Position numbers and translations under genes: made by a program. A stretch of 64,000 nt of DNA, taken from Paenibacillus polymyxa. GTDB taxonomy: Bacteria; Bacillota; Bacilli; Paenibacillales; Paenibacillaceae. The DNA lies in the NCBI RefSeq assembly GCF_018614975.1, contig NZ_JAGGNR010000026.1, positions 1-64,000 of the forward strand, in the 5' to 3' direction. Within the stretch, counting starts at the first letter, position 1. The number at the start of each line of letters is the position of its first letter. The notes under the pieces were generated by a model. It made no database searches. It had not been told where the DNA came from and saw only the letters and a program-made list of their open reading frames with translations. Shown here piece by piece: positions 24,464 to 33,303 of this stretch.

Positions 24464-26224
24464 ATGAAATTCACAGTATTTGCGAAGACGGTCATTCTTC
24501 TAATCTGCCTGCTGGTACCCATTCTGCTGCTGTATACATACGCGAACCAGGCAAATGTGAACATGGTGGTAGAGGAGAAACAGCAGTCGAGTCTGAACCA
24601 GTTCAATTATTTCAGTTCCCAGGTGGATAAAAATATCGAGCAGCTCTCTCTGTATGGCCTGACATTGCTGCGAGATCCGAGTATCCTGCATTACCGTTAC
24701 ATGACGGACTCCACCAGCCAATATGAGAAAAACAGCATCTATCTGGATATTCTCGACAAATTATCATTGTACCAGTCCACCAGCCGCTGGAAGAATGATA
24801 TTACCATTGTCCTGCCACAAGCGGAACTTGTGTTATCCACCATGTCCAGCCGGACGGTCTACGATGAGAAGATGTTGACGTTTCCGCAACCGGGCCAATG
24901 GCAGCTGGAGCAGGGGAGTTTCACCTACTTTTTCACAGATAACTATGAGTGGAATGAAAAACCGGTGAACACAGGTGTGCGAACGGTGATGGAGATTAAT
25001 TTTGACCCGATGAACGTGGTTGCCATGTTGGATGATTTCAAAGAGACACAGGGAGGAGATCCTTTCTTGCTAGTACCAGGTAACGATCCGTTGCTGAACC
25101 GTACGGCAGACCCCGAACTGGTCGAAGCGATCATGCGTGATATCCCCTTTAACGGACCGGAGAGGGAAGGCAATCATCAATTGGAGGTGGGCGGTAAACA
25201 ATATCTGGTCAGTTACGTGCACTCCAAACAACTGCAAGCGGTATACGTGAACCCGGTGGTATTGGATGATTTGTTAACCCCGATGGACAAGAGCCGAAAT
25301 ATGTTTATTACCTCCATTCTGTTACTGCTGGTGCTGAGTATCGGGGCTGCACTGCTTTTGTATCGAAAAGTTCAGGTGCCCATCCATCGTTTGATGAGAG
25401 GGCTGCAACAGATTCGCAAAGGCCAGCTGTCCACACGGATTTCGGTCGATCACTCCCGTGATGAATTCACTTACCTGACCCAGAGTTTCAACCATATGGC
25501 AGAGCAGATTCAGGAACTAATTGAGAAGGTATACGAGGAACGCATCCGTTCACGGGAAGCCACATTGAAACATCTGCAATCACAGATCAATCCGCATTTC
25601 CTGTACAACTGCCTGTTTTATATCAAAAATATGACCCAGCTCGGCAACCGTGAAGCGGTTATTGCCATGTCGCTAAGTCTGGGAGACTACTATCGCTACA
25701 TTACGCGGGGCGAGAATGACATGACAACAGTGGAAGAAGAGATCCGACTGCTGGACCATTATCTGTCCATTCAACAGATGCGGACCAACCGGCTGACCTA
25801 CGAGATCGCTGTACCGCAGCAACAGATGCAGCTCCACATTCCACGGCTTCTCATTCAACCGATCGTAGAGAATGCAGTGATCCACGGCATCGAACCGATG
25901 GAAGGCAGTGGGCATGTCGTCGTAACGGGGATGGCGGTACCCGAACATATTGAGGGACGAAAATATACAAGATACAGCCTGTTTGTAGACAATGATGGTG
26001 TCACACTAACAGCGGAAGAGATTGCCGAATTGGAACGGGAGATCAATGAACCGATGGGCGAAGAGATTGGAACAGGCACGTGGAATGTGCACCAGCGTCT
26101 CGTTACGCGATATGGGCTGTCGTCCGGGCTTCATTTTGGAGCGATTCCCTATGGGGGACTTAGTGTAGAAATTCGATGGTTTGAGGAGGAACAACCATAT
26201 GATGAATCTGATGGTCGTGGATGA
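24464..26224 (+). CDS. Sensor histidine kinase, YesM/LytS-like (His_kinase family)
   Basis: 586 aa. TM1 (about 8-26), an extracellular Cache-like sensor (about 30-275), TM2 (about 280-300), HAMP (VPIHRLMRGLQQI onward) and a cytoplasmic kinase with phosphoacceptor H378 in QINPHFLYN, followed by an HATPase_c domain (RLLIQPIVENAVIHG N-box). This class senses extracellular oligosaccharides and pairs with AraC-type response regulators; the partner gene overlaps its 3' end. Divergent from the permease genes, which it presumably controls. Confidence 0.92.
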   Translation: MKFTVFAKTVILLICLLVPILLLYTYANQANVNMVVEEKQQSSLNQFNYFSSQVDKNIEQLSLYGLTLLRDPSILHYRYMTDSTSQYEKNSIYLDILDKLSLYQSTSRWKNDITIVLPQAELVLSTMSSRTVYDEKMLTFPQPGQWQLEQGSFTYFFTDNYEWNEKPVNTGVRTVMEINFDPMNVVAMLDDFKETQGGDPFLLVPGNDPLLNRTADPELVEAIMRDIPFNGPEREGNHQLEVGGKQYLVSYVHSKQLQAVYVNPVVLDDLLTPMDKSRNMFITSILLLLVLSIGAALLLYRKVQVPIHRLMRGLQQIRKGQLSTRISVDHSRDEFTYLTQSFNHMAEQIQELIEKVYEERIRSREATLKHLQSQINPHFLYNCLFYIKNMTQLGNREAVIAMSLSLGDYYRYITRGENDMTTVEEEIRLLDHYLSIQQMRTNRLTYEIAVPQQQMQLHIPRLLIQPIVENAVIHGIEPMEGSGHVVVTGMAVPEHIEGRKYTRYSLFVDNDGVTLTAEEIAELEREINEPMGEEIGTGTWNVHQRLVTRYGLSSGLHFGAIPYGGLSVEIRWFEEEQPYDESDGRG

Positions 26225-27791
26225 TGAACACTCGGCAGTAGAGTCGATTGCTGTCTCGATACCCTGGAGAGAACACGGGATTGGTCAGGTATTCAAAGCC
26301 TATTCGGTCAAAGAGGCTCTGGAACATATGGCATCACATCAGGTCCATATTATTATCACGGATATCCGCATGCCGGGTCTGTCCGGTCTGGATCTGGTCA
26401 GTCATATCCGGCAAAAGTGGGAACAGACCAAATGTATTATTTTATCGGGGCATGCTTCCTTTGATTATGCGAAGCAGGCGCTCAAACATGGGACAGTCAG
26501 TTATCTGCTCAAACCGGTCCGGGATGAAGAACTGATCGAATCCGTACAACAGGCCGCAGTGCAGATTCGCCTGGAGGGTGAGAAACAAATGCTGCATCAG
26601 CGGGCCATGTATTCCGTGAGGGAACATCTGCCGGAGAAGCGGGCGGAGTTGATGAAGGATGTACTGTTAGGACATAAATTTGCGGATGCTGAACTTGAAG
26701 GCAAGCTGGAGCAATTGGAGATCGGGTTCCGTCCACAGGATAAAATGCAACTGTTGCTCATCCGGTATGATGACCATCAACCTACACATAAAGCGTTTCG
26801 ACTGATGAAGTATGCCATCTCAAATGTGGTGGAAGAGATCTACGGCAGTACCTATTATCTCTGTCATACGGATGATGCCTATGATGATCTGGTCTTCATG
26901 GCCAGTCCCAAACCAACCCAAGCCGAACCGGAAATGTTAATGGGCCGACTTGGAGAGCGATTGATTCACAGTGTGAGGCAGTATCTGAACGCGACCATTT
27001 CCCTATCCGTTAGTCGTATGGGACGTTTCCCAGATCAGGTGCCGCAGCTATATCATCAAGCCGTGAGTGCACTTCGCAAGCAGGCCGAGGCTGGAAAAGG
27101 ATTACATCTGAATGCGGCGGCGGGAACCAATGGGGCCACGTTGAAGTCTCTTGCAGCACTGTATGAACCGCCGGGTCTGACGACGTTACTGGAAGCCGGG
27201 CGCATGGAGGATGCACACCGTAAGATTGATCAGATCTTTGCCGAACTGTCGAACAGTGTGTTTCCGGAACATGTGTATGTGGCTTTTCATTATCTGGCGG
27301 CTGCATTCTCCTATATGGCTCATCGGGAAGGAAGACAGTTAGCCGAAGTGCTTGGCGAGCAGTACCAGCAGCTGCTCAAGGATGGTTATGGCATTTCGTT
27401 GCGCAGTCTGGAAACGTGGACTCGGTCTGTAATGCAGCAGTGGGCAGAGAGCACAATTGATGCGGGACAGGATGCCGGATCAACGCTGATTCGGCAGGTG
27501 CAGCAGTGGATTGACCATCATCTGGGCGACGATCTATCGTTGCAGGTCATTGCCGGAGAGGTGCATCTGCACCCGGTATATCTGTCGAAAATGTACAAAC
27601 AATCCACGGGTGAAGGCATTAGTGATTATATTATCCGTTCCAGAATGGAACGTGCGGTTCATTTGCTCAAGCATACAGCGATGAAGATCTATGAAGTCGG
27701 TCAGGAAGTGGGGTACAACAACACGCCTTATTTCATTCAGGTGTTCCGCAAACATTATGGACTGACCCCGCAGGATTTTCGGAACGGTTAA
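26199..27791 (+). CDS. Response regulator, YesN-like (receiver plus AraC DNA-binding domain)
   Basis: 530 aa from ATG 26199 (GAGGAGG 10 bases upstream), overlapping the kinase gene by 26 bases. Receiver domain 1-120 with phospho-acceptor D55 (IIITDIRMPG), a long middle linker domain (about 125-420) and a C-terminal AraC double helix-turn-helix (about 430-530; LQVIAGEVHLHPVYLSKMYK, then IYEVGQEVGYNNTPYFIQVF). Predicted activator of the flanking oligosaccharide transporter genes. Confidence 0.92.
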   Translation: MMNLMVVDDEHSAVESIAVSIPWREHGIGQVFKAYSVKEALEHMASHQVHIIITDIRMPGLSGLDLVSHIRQKWEQTKCIILSGHASFDYAKQALKHGTVSYLLKPVRDEELIESVQQAAVQIRLEGEKQMLHQRAMYSVREHLPEKRAELMKDVLLGHKFADAELEGKLEQLEIGFRPQDKMQLLLIRYDDHQPTHKAFRLMKYAISNVVEEIYGSTYYLCHTDDAYDDLVFMASPKPTQAEPEMLMGRLGERLIHSVRQYLNATISLSVSRMGRFPDQVPQLYHQAVSALRKQAEAGKGLHLNAAAGTNGATLKSLAALYEPPGLTTLLEAGRMEDAHRKIDQIFAELSNSVFPEHVYVAFHYLAAAFSYMAHREGRQLAEVLGEQYQQLLKDGYGISLRSLETWTRSVMQQWAESTIDAGQDAGSTLIRQVQQWIDHHLGDDLSLQVIAGEVHLHPVYLSKMYKQSTGEGISDYIIRSRMERAVHLLKHTAMKIYEVGQEVGYNNTPYFIQVFRKHYGLTPQDFRNG

Positions 27792-27911
27792 CAAATCAAT
27801 ATGAACATTGAAATTGTGATATATGTTTGCCTCCCCGGCTGCACTATCCTTTTCATGTAAGGTGCATTTGGCACATTAGGGTATCCAAGTTACCTGAGGA
27901 GGGGTTAGTTC

Positions 27912-29564
27912 ATGTATAGAAAAATGATGACGGCATTGCTCGCAATCACGATGGTTGCCGTAACGGCATGTAGTTCGGGGGCCAAGGAAGAACCGGCGAA
28001 GGAAGCCGCTGCACCACTTGCTCTGCAAGACGGGAAGTATGAACCTGCGGTACAAATGAGTTATTTGCGGGCCTGGAATGATGATACCAAGTTCAAGAAC
28101 GGGGAAACGGCGCAGAACAATGTGCATACGAAATGGGCCAAGGAACGACTTGGCATCGATCTGACCACACCGTGGGCCGTATCGGTGACCAATGATGCAT
28201 TTTACACGAAATTGCGCCTGTCCCTGTCGGCTAACGAGGAACTGCCGGATATCGTCTCCATTCGGGGGGACTACAATCTGGTGCGGGAATTAATTGAATC
28301 CGGTAAATTCGCGAATGCAGGCGAGTTGTTTGACCAATATGCTTCGGACACATGGAAACAGGCTTCTGAATCGGCACCGGAGGAATGGTATCCGTACATG
28401 TATGAGGGCGAGCGTTATGGCATTCCGATCTTCGATTATGCGTATAACGGTGATTCGGTCATGTTCATTCGGGAAGACTGGCTGAAGAAGTTGGGCCTGG
28501 AAGAACCGAAAACGATCGATGAACTGGTTACGGTCATGGATGCTTTTACAAATCAGGACCCGGATGGGAACGGCAAGAAAGATACGTATGGTCTGACCGT
28601 GGGCATGAAAAATGCGCTCAATACCTGGATGACGGAATCGGGCTGGATCTTCGGTATGTACAACACCATGCCTGGACAGTGGAATGATGTGGGAGACGGA
28701 ACACTGCAATATGGCTCCATTCACCCAGGTGTGAAGGAAGGCCTTGCAACGATGAAAGATTGGTTGTCCAAAGGTTATCTGCCCAAAGAAGCAGGCGTCT
28801 ATGACGAGATCAAGGCAGCAGAACTATTCACCGCAGGCAAAGCGGGCATTATCGTGGGACCACACTGGATGCCAAACTGGCCGATTGATGATGTGAAGAA
28901 AAATGTGGATGGTGCCACATACAAGGCCATTGCATTACCTACGGGGCCAACAGGCGAGAGCCACCAACATGGATCTGGTGCAAGTAACGGCGTTGTGCTG
29001 ATTAACAAGGACATGGCGAACCCGGAGATTTTCTTCACATATCAAAATTATCTGTTTGACAACTTTGCCAACCCGGAAGTGGGCAGCGAGTTCGAACATG
29101 GTTTCGCGCAGGGATATGACTATGACATCGTGGATGGCAAAGTGGTTGGTGAAGCTGAAGTGAAGGATGGCGTATCACCACTCAAATATTCGATTACGTA
29201 TGATGGTGCACGGATTCCGAATCTGATGATGGATACGCTGGCGGAACTTGCGAAGGGCAAAGAGCCGGAGACTCCTTTTGAGAAAAATACGAAGATTGCC
29301 AACAAACCTGAAGTATTTGCGGCCGCTGAAGTGGTCGTTACGAATAAAGATAACGCGATTAAGAACAAGTTCACGGGAGCACCAACCGAGACGATGAAAA
29401 TGAAGAAGGACGCGATCGACAAGCTGGAAAAGGATACATTCAGCAAGATCATCTATGGTCAGGTGGGCATTGAGGAATTTGATGCGTTTGTGACGAAGTG
29501 GAAGTCCATGGGCGGGGATGATATTACAGCGGAAGTGAATGAGTGGTATAAGACAGTCAATTAA
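27912..29564 (+). CDS. Extracellular solute-binding lipoprotein of the LplABC-like transporter
   Basis: 550 aa. Lipoprotein signal peptide with lipobox VTAC, C20 being lipidated. Long type of substrate-binding protein (LplA/YtcQ family) for oligosaccharides, with DPDGNGKKDTYG (about 217-228), a calcium-loop-like segment typical of this family. GAGGAGGGG ribosome binding site. Encoded 120 bases after the YesN-like regulator and followed by a strong terminator. It works with the two divergent permeases at 22311-24189. Confidence 0.9.
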   Translation: MYRKMMTALLAITMVAVTACSSGAKEEPAKEAAAPLALQDGKYEPAVQMSYLRAWNDDTKFKNGETAQNNVHTKWAKERLGIDLTTPWAVSVTNDAFYTKLRLSLSANEELPDIVSIRGDYNLVRELIESGKFANAGELFDQYASDTWKQASESAPEEWYPYMYEGERYGIPIFDYAYNGDSVMFIREDWLKKLGLEEPKTIDELVTVMDAFTNQDPDGNGKKDTYGLTVGMKNALNTWMTESGWIFGMYNTMPGQWNDVGDGTLQYGSIHPGVKEGLATMKDWLSKGYLPKEAGVYDEIKAAELFTAGKAGIIVGPHWMPNWPIDDVKKNVDGATYKAIALPTGPTGESHQHGSGASNGVVLINKDMANPEIFFTYQNYLFDNFANPEVGSEFEHGFAQGYDYDIVDGKVVGEAEVKDGVSPLKYSITYDGARIPNLMMDTLAELAKGKEPETPFEKNTKIANKPEVFAAAEVVVTNKDNAIKNKFTGAPTETMKMKKDAIDKLEKDTFSKIIYGQVGIEEFDAFVTKWKSMGGDDITAEVNEWYKTVN

Positions 29565-29571
29565 TATCAAT

Positions 29572-29617
29572 GCAGGGTAGAACGGATGAAGAATTCATCG
29601 GTCTACTCTGCTTTTTT
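29572..29617 (+). terminator. Terminator of the binding-protein gene
   Basis: GCAGGGTAGA...TCTACTCTGC imperfect long stem closed by GATGAA/TTCATC and followed by TTTTTT. Confidence 0.8.
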
Positions 29618-29782
29618 AGTAGGCATTTTAATGACAAAAAACAACAAGGATAAGAAAAATAGAGCCTTTGAAGTTGTAACCAATAATCGGATTCCTTCAC
29701 CCGAGTCTTTTATACCGAACAAAACATCTATTAAGGACACTGAACCTGAAATGATGAGTACAATCAGTGCAAGTAAGTACAT
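29603..29782 (-). CDS. Small membrane protein, unknown
   Basis: About 59 aa from ATG 29782 (TTG 29788 would add two residues). Two hydrophobic helices (about 2-21 and 37-53) and a basic tail (KMPTKKAE). It starts within 7 bases of the stop of the preceding minus-strand gene, suggesting translational coupling, but the ribosome binding site is weak. Its 3' end overlaps the plus-strand terminator at 29572-29617. Not recognised; moderate chance of being real. Confidence 0.45.
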   Translation of the reverse strand: MYLLALIVLIISGSVSLIDVLFGIKDSGEGIRLLVTTSKALFFLSLLFFVIKMPTKKAE

Positions 29783-29788
29783 GATCAA

Positions 29789-30031
29789 CTATGACTCGCA
29801 GCGCACAAAAGTTACGTGTTTTCCTAAAATCACATTCTCCACCTTCCATCCGGCATTTAACCAGGATAGTGCCTGTGTATGATTCATGGAATTATTCACC
29901 CACCATTGTTCGCGATTATACGCTGTAGGGGGTAACGTAAATCCGAGAATCTCCTCAAGCTCTGCATATGTAAGGGTGATTGAAACCTGATTCAGATAGT
30001 TTTCCAAGGGGAAGTATTTGCTGTAGCTCAT
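29789..30031 (-). CDS. Small cytoplasmic protein, DUF7662-like
   Basis: 80 aa. The pattern YFPLENYLNQ...ITLTYAELEEILGFTLPPTAYNREQWWVNN...HTQALSWLNAGWKVENV resembles a small widespread family (DUF7662) found alone or fused in bacterial proteins, whose WW and GW residues are conserved; function unknown. AGGAGGT ribosome binding site in front of ATG 30031. Divergent from the 571-aa gene at 30224. Confidence 0.75.
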   Translation of the reverse strand: MSYSKYFPLENYLNQVSITLTYAELEEILGFTLPPTAYNREQWWVNNSMNHTQALSWLNAGWKVENVILGKHVTFVRCES

Positions 30032-30223
30032 TTAGTCGAACCTCCTGAAAAGGAATACAATGATTATACAACGTGGGGATGATGATAGCGAGAGCTAGCC
30101 AACAACCGTGCGTAAGCCTTATTGTTCCGATTGTTCTTGAGAGAGTAAAATAATAGGTAATATACGAATGTTAATACGTAGTTATAACATAGACATTAGA
30201 TGCATGGGAAGGCAGGAGATTAA

Positions 30224-31939
30224 ATGAGTACACTTTATGATCAGGCGATGGAAGAGATGATTACGACGATCCATGAATGGTTTGATGAACAGGAAAAGCG
30301 GGATGACTTGGAGAGTGTTGTGAAGCGAACCACGCTGCAAATGGGTATTTTCAATGATATTGTACTGGATTACAGACCTGGACGGACCACGGTAGACAGC
30401 CTGGATCTGGGTTTGGATGATGGTTTGAAATCGAAGCAGGCAGGGTCCTTTACCGAGGAACAGGTACGTAACGAGATTGGGCCTAAGCTTGTTGAGGTTG
30501 TTCAGGGAAGATTGGACAAGCTGGCAGATACTCCGTTGATTGACTACCGCTTCACCTTCCGCGGGAAATTTCCAACAACCGAAGGTAAGCTGCAACTGAC
30601 ATTGCTGGAATATATTAATGAAGAGAAAAGACAACTGCTCCTTGAGCGTATTCATACCTATATAGGCAAGAAACTGGAAAACGGTACATACCCAACGAAG
30701 CCATTGGAATCCTTCTTTTTGACGAGTCATCTGCTCGATCCAAAGCTGTTCCCGGAGCTCGATGTAGCATGGACGATCAGGCAGTATGACCGGATTCAAG
30801 AGTTGAATCAGGGTCGTCCGGAGTCACTTGCGGAACATCGTCGTGAGATTACTCGTGCAGTGACGACATGGGCGGAGAATCAGTTTTTGCCACAGTATTA
30901 TGATGTTCAGTCTTCGCCTTATCGTACCAATGAATATTCGCTTAAGCCCGGAGCAACGCTTCAATCGAACATTGAAACACAGACAGGCCAACATTTGGAC
31001 GAGCATGGGGTGCAGCAAACATCCGGGACTCAACCAATCGATCTGCTGTTATACGCGGCGGTCATGATTCTACGTTTTGAGCCGAGTTATAGCAAACCCA
31101 AAGGTGTGACTTTTCTGGAACTTGCGAAGCAACTCGGTAGCAAACGTGCGGCACGTATGATGACAGAAGGTAGCGGTACGTATGCGAAGGAAGATATTCA
31201 TGTGAAAACGGAAGAAGTGGAATGCAAAGCAAATGATGTATTTGCTCTGATGACCATTCACATTCGTAAGGAAGAGTCAGGTGCCTATCAACAGGCACTT
31301 ACCTTTATCACTCATTTATTGAAACAGGACTTTCCGAAAGGTTATAAGATCAAGCTCAAGTCCAGCGTAAAGCAGTATTTGCCGATCAAAGGGCTCGCGA
31401 AGTCGGATACCCACCGATTCTTTGCCAATGCACTGGCGTACCCGGAGCTATATCCACTCCTGGAAGAGTATGCGCGTGAGGCTATCCAGGAGTTTGAGTT
31501 CTACGAGGATACTGAGGGAGAGAAAAGCTGTATGCCGGGCAGTTATGCAACCTTTGGGCTGGGGCTCGTGGATGAGCGGTATTTCCCGCTGGTTGAATAT
31601 TACATGGGCGAAGTGGATGATGAGCATCAGTTGATTCAGGATAAGTTCATTGCGGCATTTGTAGAAAAACAGGGTGTAACGGCCAAGTCCATACCTGCGT
31701 TAGTTGCCAGCTTACGTCGTTCGACGGACAGTCTGAAGCTGAAGATTCAGCCCGAGCTGGAGAATGAGGAAATACTCGAACTGTTGGTTAGACAGATTCA
31801 AAAACTTGAGTATTATGAAGCGGAACGTGTACTCTATCCGATCTTTGGCAAGGTGGAGAAGCTCACAACGCTCGCTCGCAAGGCTGAGGGAAGACGGAAG
31901 GAATTATTGCTGGAACTGTTGCAGGCCGCAGGGAAATAA
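30224..31939 (+). CDS. 571-aa cytoplasmic protein of unknown function (possibly DUF6138)
   Basis: No signal peptide or membrane helix; mostly alpha-helical and acidic, with a helical N-terminal region (1-160), a middle region and a C-terminal charged helical part (KLEYYEAERVLYP...EKLTTLARKAEGRRKELLLELLQ). Resembles Bacillales proteins annotated DUF6138, recalled without alignment. AGGAG ribosome binding site near 30211. Followed after 89 bases by the formylglycine-enzyme-like gene on the same strand, so the two may form an operon. Function not known. Confidence 0.75.
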   Translation: MSTLYDQAMEEMITTIHEWFDEQEKRDDLESVVKRTTLQMGIFNDIVLDYRPGRTTVDSLDLGLDDGLKSKQAGSFTEEQVRNEIGPKLVEVVQGRLDKLADTPLIDYRFTFRGKFPTTEGKLQLTLLEYINEEKRQLLLERIHTYIGKKLENGTYPTKPLESFFLTSHLLDPKLFPELDVAWTIRQYDRIQELNQGRPESLAEHRREITRAVTTWAENQFLPQYYDVQSSPYRTNEYSLKPGATLQSNIETQTGQHLDEHGVQQTSGTQPIDLLLYAAVMILRFEPSYSKPKGVTFLELAKQLGSKRAARMMTEGSGTYAKEDIHVKTEEVECKANDVFALMTIHIRKEESGAYQQALTFITHLLKQDFPKGYKIKLKSSVKQYLPIKGLAKSDTHRFFANALAYPELYPLLEEYAREAIQEFEFYEDTEGEKSCMPGSYATFGLGLVDERYFPLVEYYMGEVDDEHQLIQDKFIAAFVEKQGVTAKSIPALVASLRRSTDSLKLKIQPELENEEILELLVRQIQKLEYYEAERVLYPIFGKVEKLTTLARKAEGRRKELLLELLQAAGK

Positions 31940-32028
31940 AATGTAAGCAACACAAGTAAGATTGTGCTGTGCCAGCCAGTAAAGCATTTTAGAGAAGTGA
32001 AAGTGTATAAGGAAAGGTGGGGGAAGTT

Positions 32029-33081
32029 GTGGAGTCGTTGAGACGAGACATGTGGCAGACGTTGAATGCTCAGGACAAAGAGGCATGGATGCGTAAGCTT
32101 GTTCGTCAGTTACCAGACGGTATGGTATATGAGGGTCTCGAGACATTTGAACGATTCGGTCAGCGGATGGAGACAGGTGTATTTACGGAGGATGGGCTGA
32201 GATTTGTGTTTGTGCCTGGGGATCAAGTAACACTCGGCTGGGATCGTTGGCAGCATGGTATGAACGAAGAGACCTCAGCCGACCTGCATGAAACGGTCAG
32301 TGAGTATGGTGTGGAGGACGTGGATTCGTTTCTGGCGAGTCAGATGTCACCAGTAAGAACGGTCAACATTGCGCCGATGCTTGTTGAATGCGAACTGATC
32401 TCGCTTGGCTGGATTGAAGTGTCCAAGGAGGAAGCATTTGCGCAGGAAAATCCTGATTTCCCGTCAGCACTGGAGCAGTTTATGCAGTCAGATATACGTG
32501 AATATGAATTGTATCAACAATTCCGTCTGATTCGCCATAGTGAGAATGAAGTCCGAATCCTATGGTTCAACGAAGGAATAGAGTTGGAAGACGTTGTGAG
32601 GGAGGAAGCTGCGGCGGGTTTTGGTTTGCTGACCGAAGACGAATGGGAGTATATTTATGGCGGCGGTTGTCGCACGTTATTTCCCTGGGGTGACAGCTTC
32701 GACTATACGATGAGATTGAAGCACTTTGGAAGTCTGGAAGGCGTGGATGAGATTGTGGGTGGATCGGCAGAGATGGCCTCTTCACGGGTTGAAGAAAAGG
32801 ATGATCGTCCTTATGTTCTGGAAATGCCAAATTTCTTCGGAGTGCAATTTGCCGGAGACCCCTACAAGTATGAACTTACGCTCGGTTCGTCTGGGGATGT
32901 GATGCCCAAAGGCGGAGACGGCGGTAGCCTGATATGTGGTGGTACAGGGCCGCTGGTTGGTTTCTTGCCTGCTGCTGCGGTCTATTATCGAGACGTTAAT
33001 GCCTCTGAACTCGACTGGGAGGATTTGATGGATGCGATGATGTATCGCAGGGTTATTCGTTTGGCTGAACTAAAGGTTTGA
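32029..33081 (+). CDS. Protein with a formylglycine-generating-enzyme/sulfatase-modifying-like motif
   Basis: 350 aa from GTG 32029 (AGGTGGGGG upstream); GTG 32017 is an alternative. Residues about 195-220 read GFGLLTEDEWEYIYGGGCRTLFPWGD, close to the LPTEAEWEYAARGG...YPWGD signature of the FGE/SUMF1 C-type-lectin fold. The later part GGSAEMASSR...KGGDGGSLICGG also recalls the conserved end of that fold. The catalytic cysteine pair of true FGE is not evident, so it is probably a divergent, perhaps non-catalytic member. Cytoplasmic. It follows the 571-aa gene. Function unknown. Confidence 0.7.
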   Translation: MESLRRDMWQTLNAQDKEAWMRKLVRQLPDGMVYEGLETFERFGQRMETGVFTEDGLRFVFVPGDQVTLGWDRWQHGMNEETSADLHETVSEYGVEDVDSFLASQMSPVRTVNIAPMLVECELISLGWIEVSKEEAFAQENPDFPSALEQFMQSDIREYELYQQFRLIRHSENEVRILWFNEGIELEDVVREEAAAGFGLLTEDEWEYIYGGGCRTLFPWGDSFDYTMRLKHFGSLEGVDEIVGGSAEMASSRVEEKDDRPYVLEMPNFFGVQFAGDPYKYELTLGSSGDVMPKGGDGGSLICGGTGPLVGFLPAAAVYYRDVNASELDWEDLMDAMMYRRVIRLAELKV

Positions 33082-33303
33082 TGGGTTAACCGAAACAGCT
33101 ATTAAGTGGTAGCATCCCATACGTAGAAAGAGATTTAGTGAATTCTAAAGGGCAGTTGACAAATAAATGAATAGATGTGTCGCTGTCCTTTGGAATGTTC
33201 CATTAGGGCCAGAAGATGTAAGAAAAAGTAATGAATATTTAGATCAAAAGTTCTATACTTAACGAGTCTCAACCAAATCCATTACACAGAGAAGGAGTTA
33301 AGT

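Noticed and set aside
29586..29882. 98-codon plus-strand ORF after the binding-protein gene
   Set aside because: It begins inside the terminator hairpin and is antisense to two better-supported small genes.
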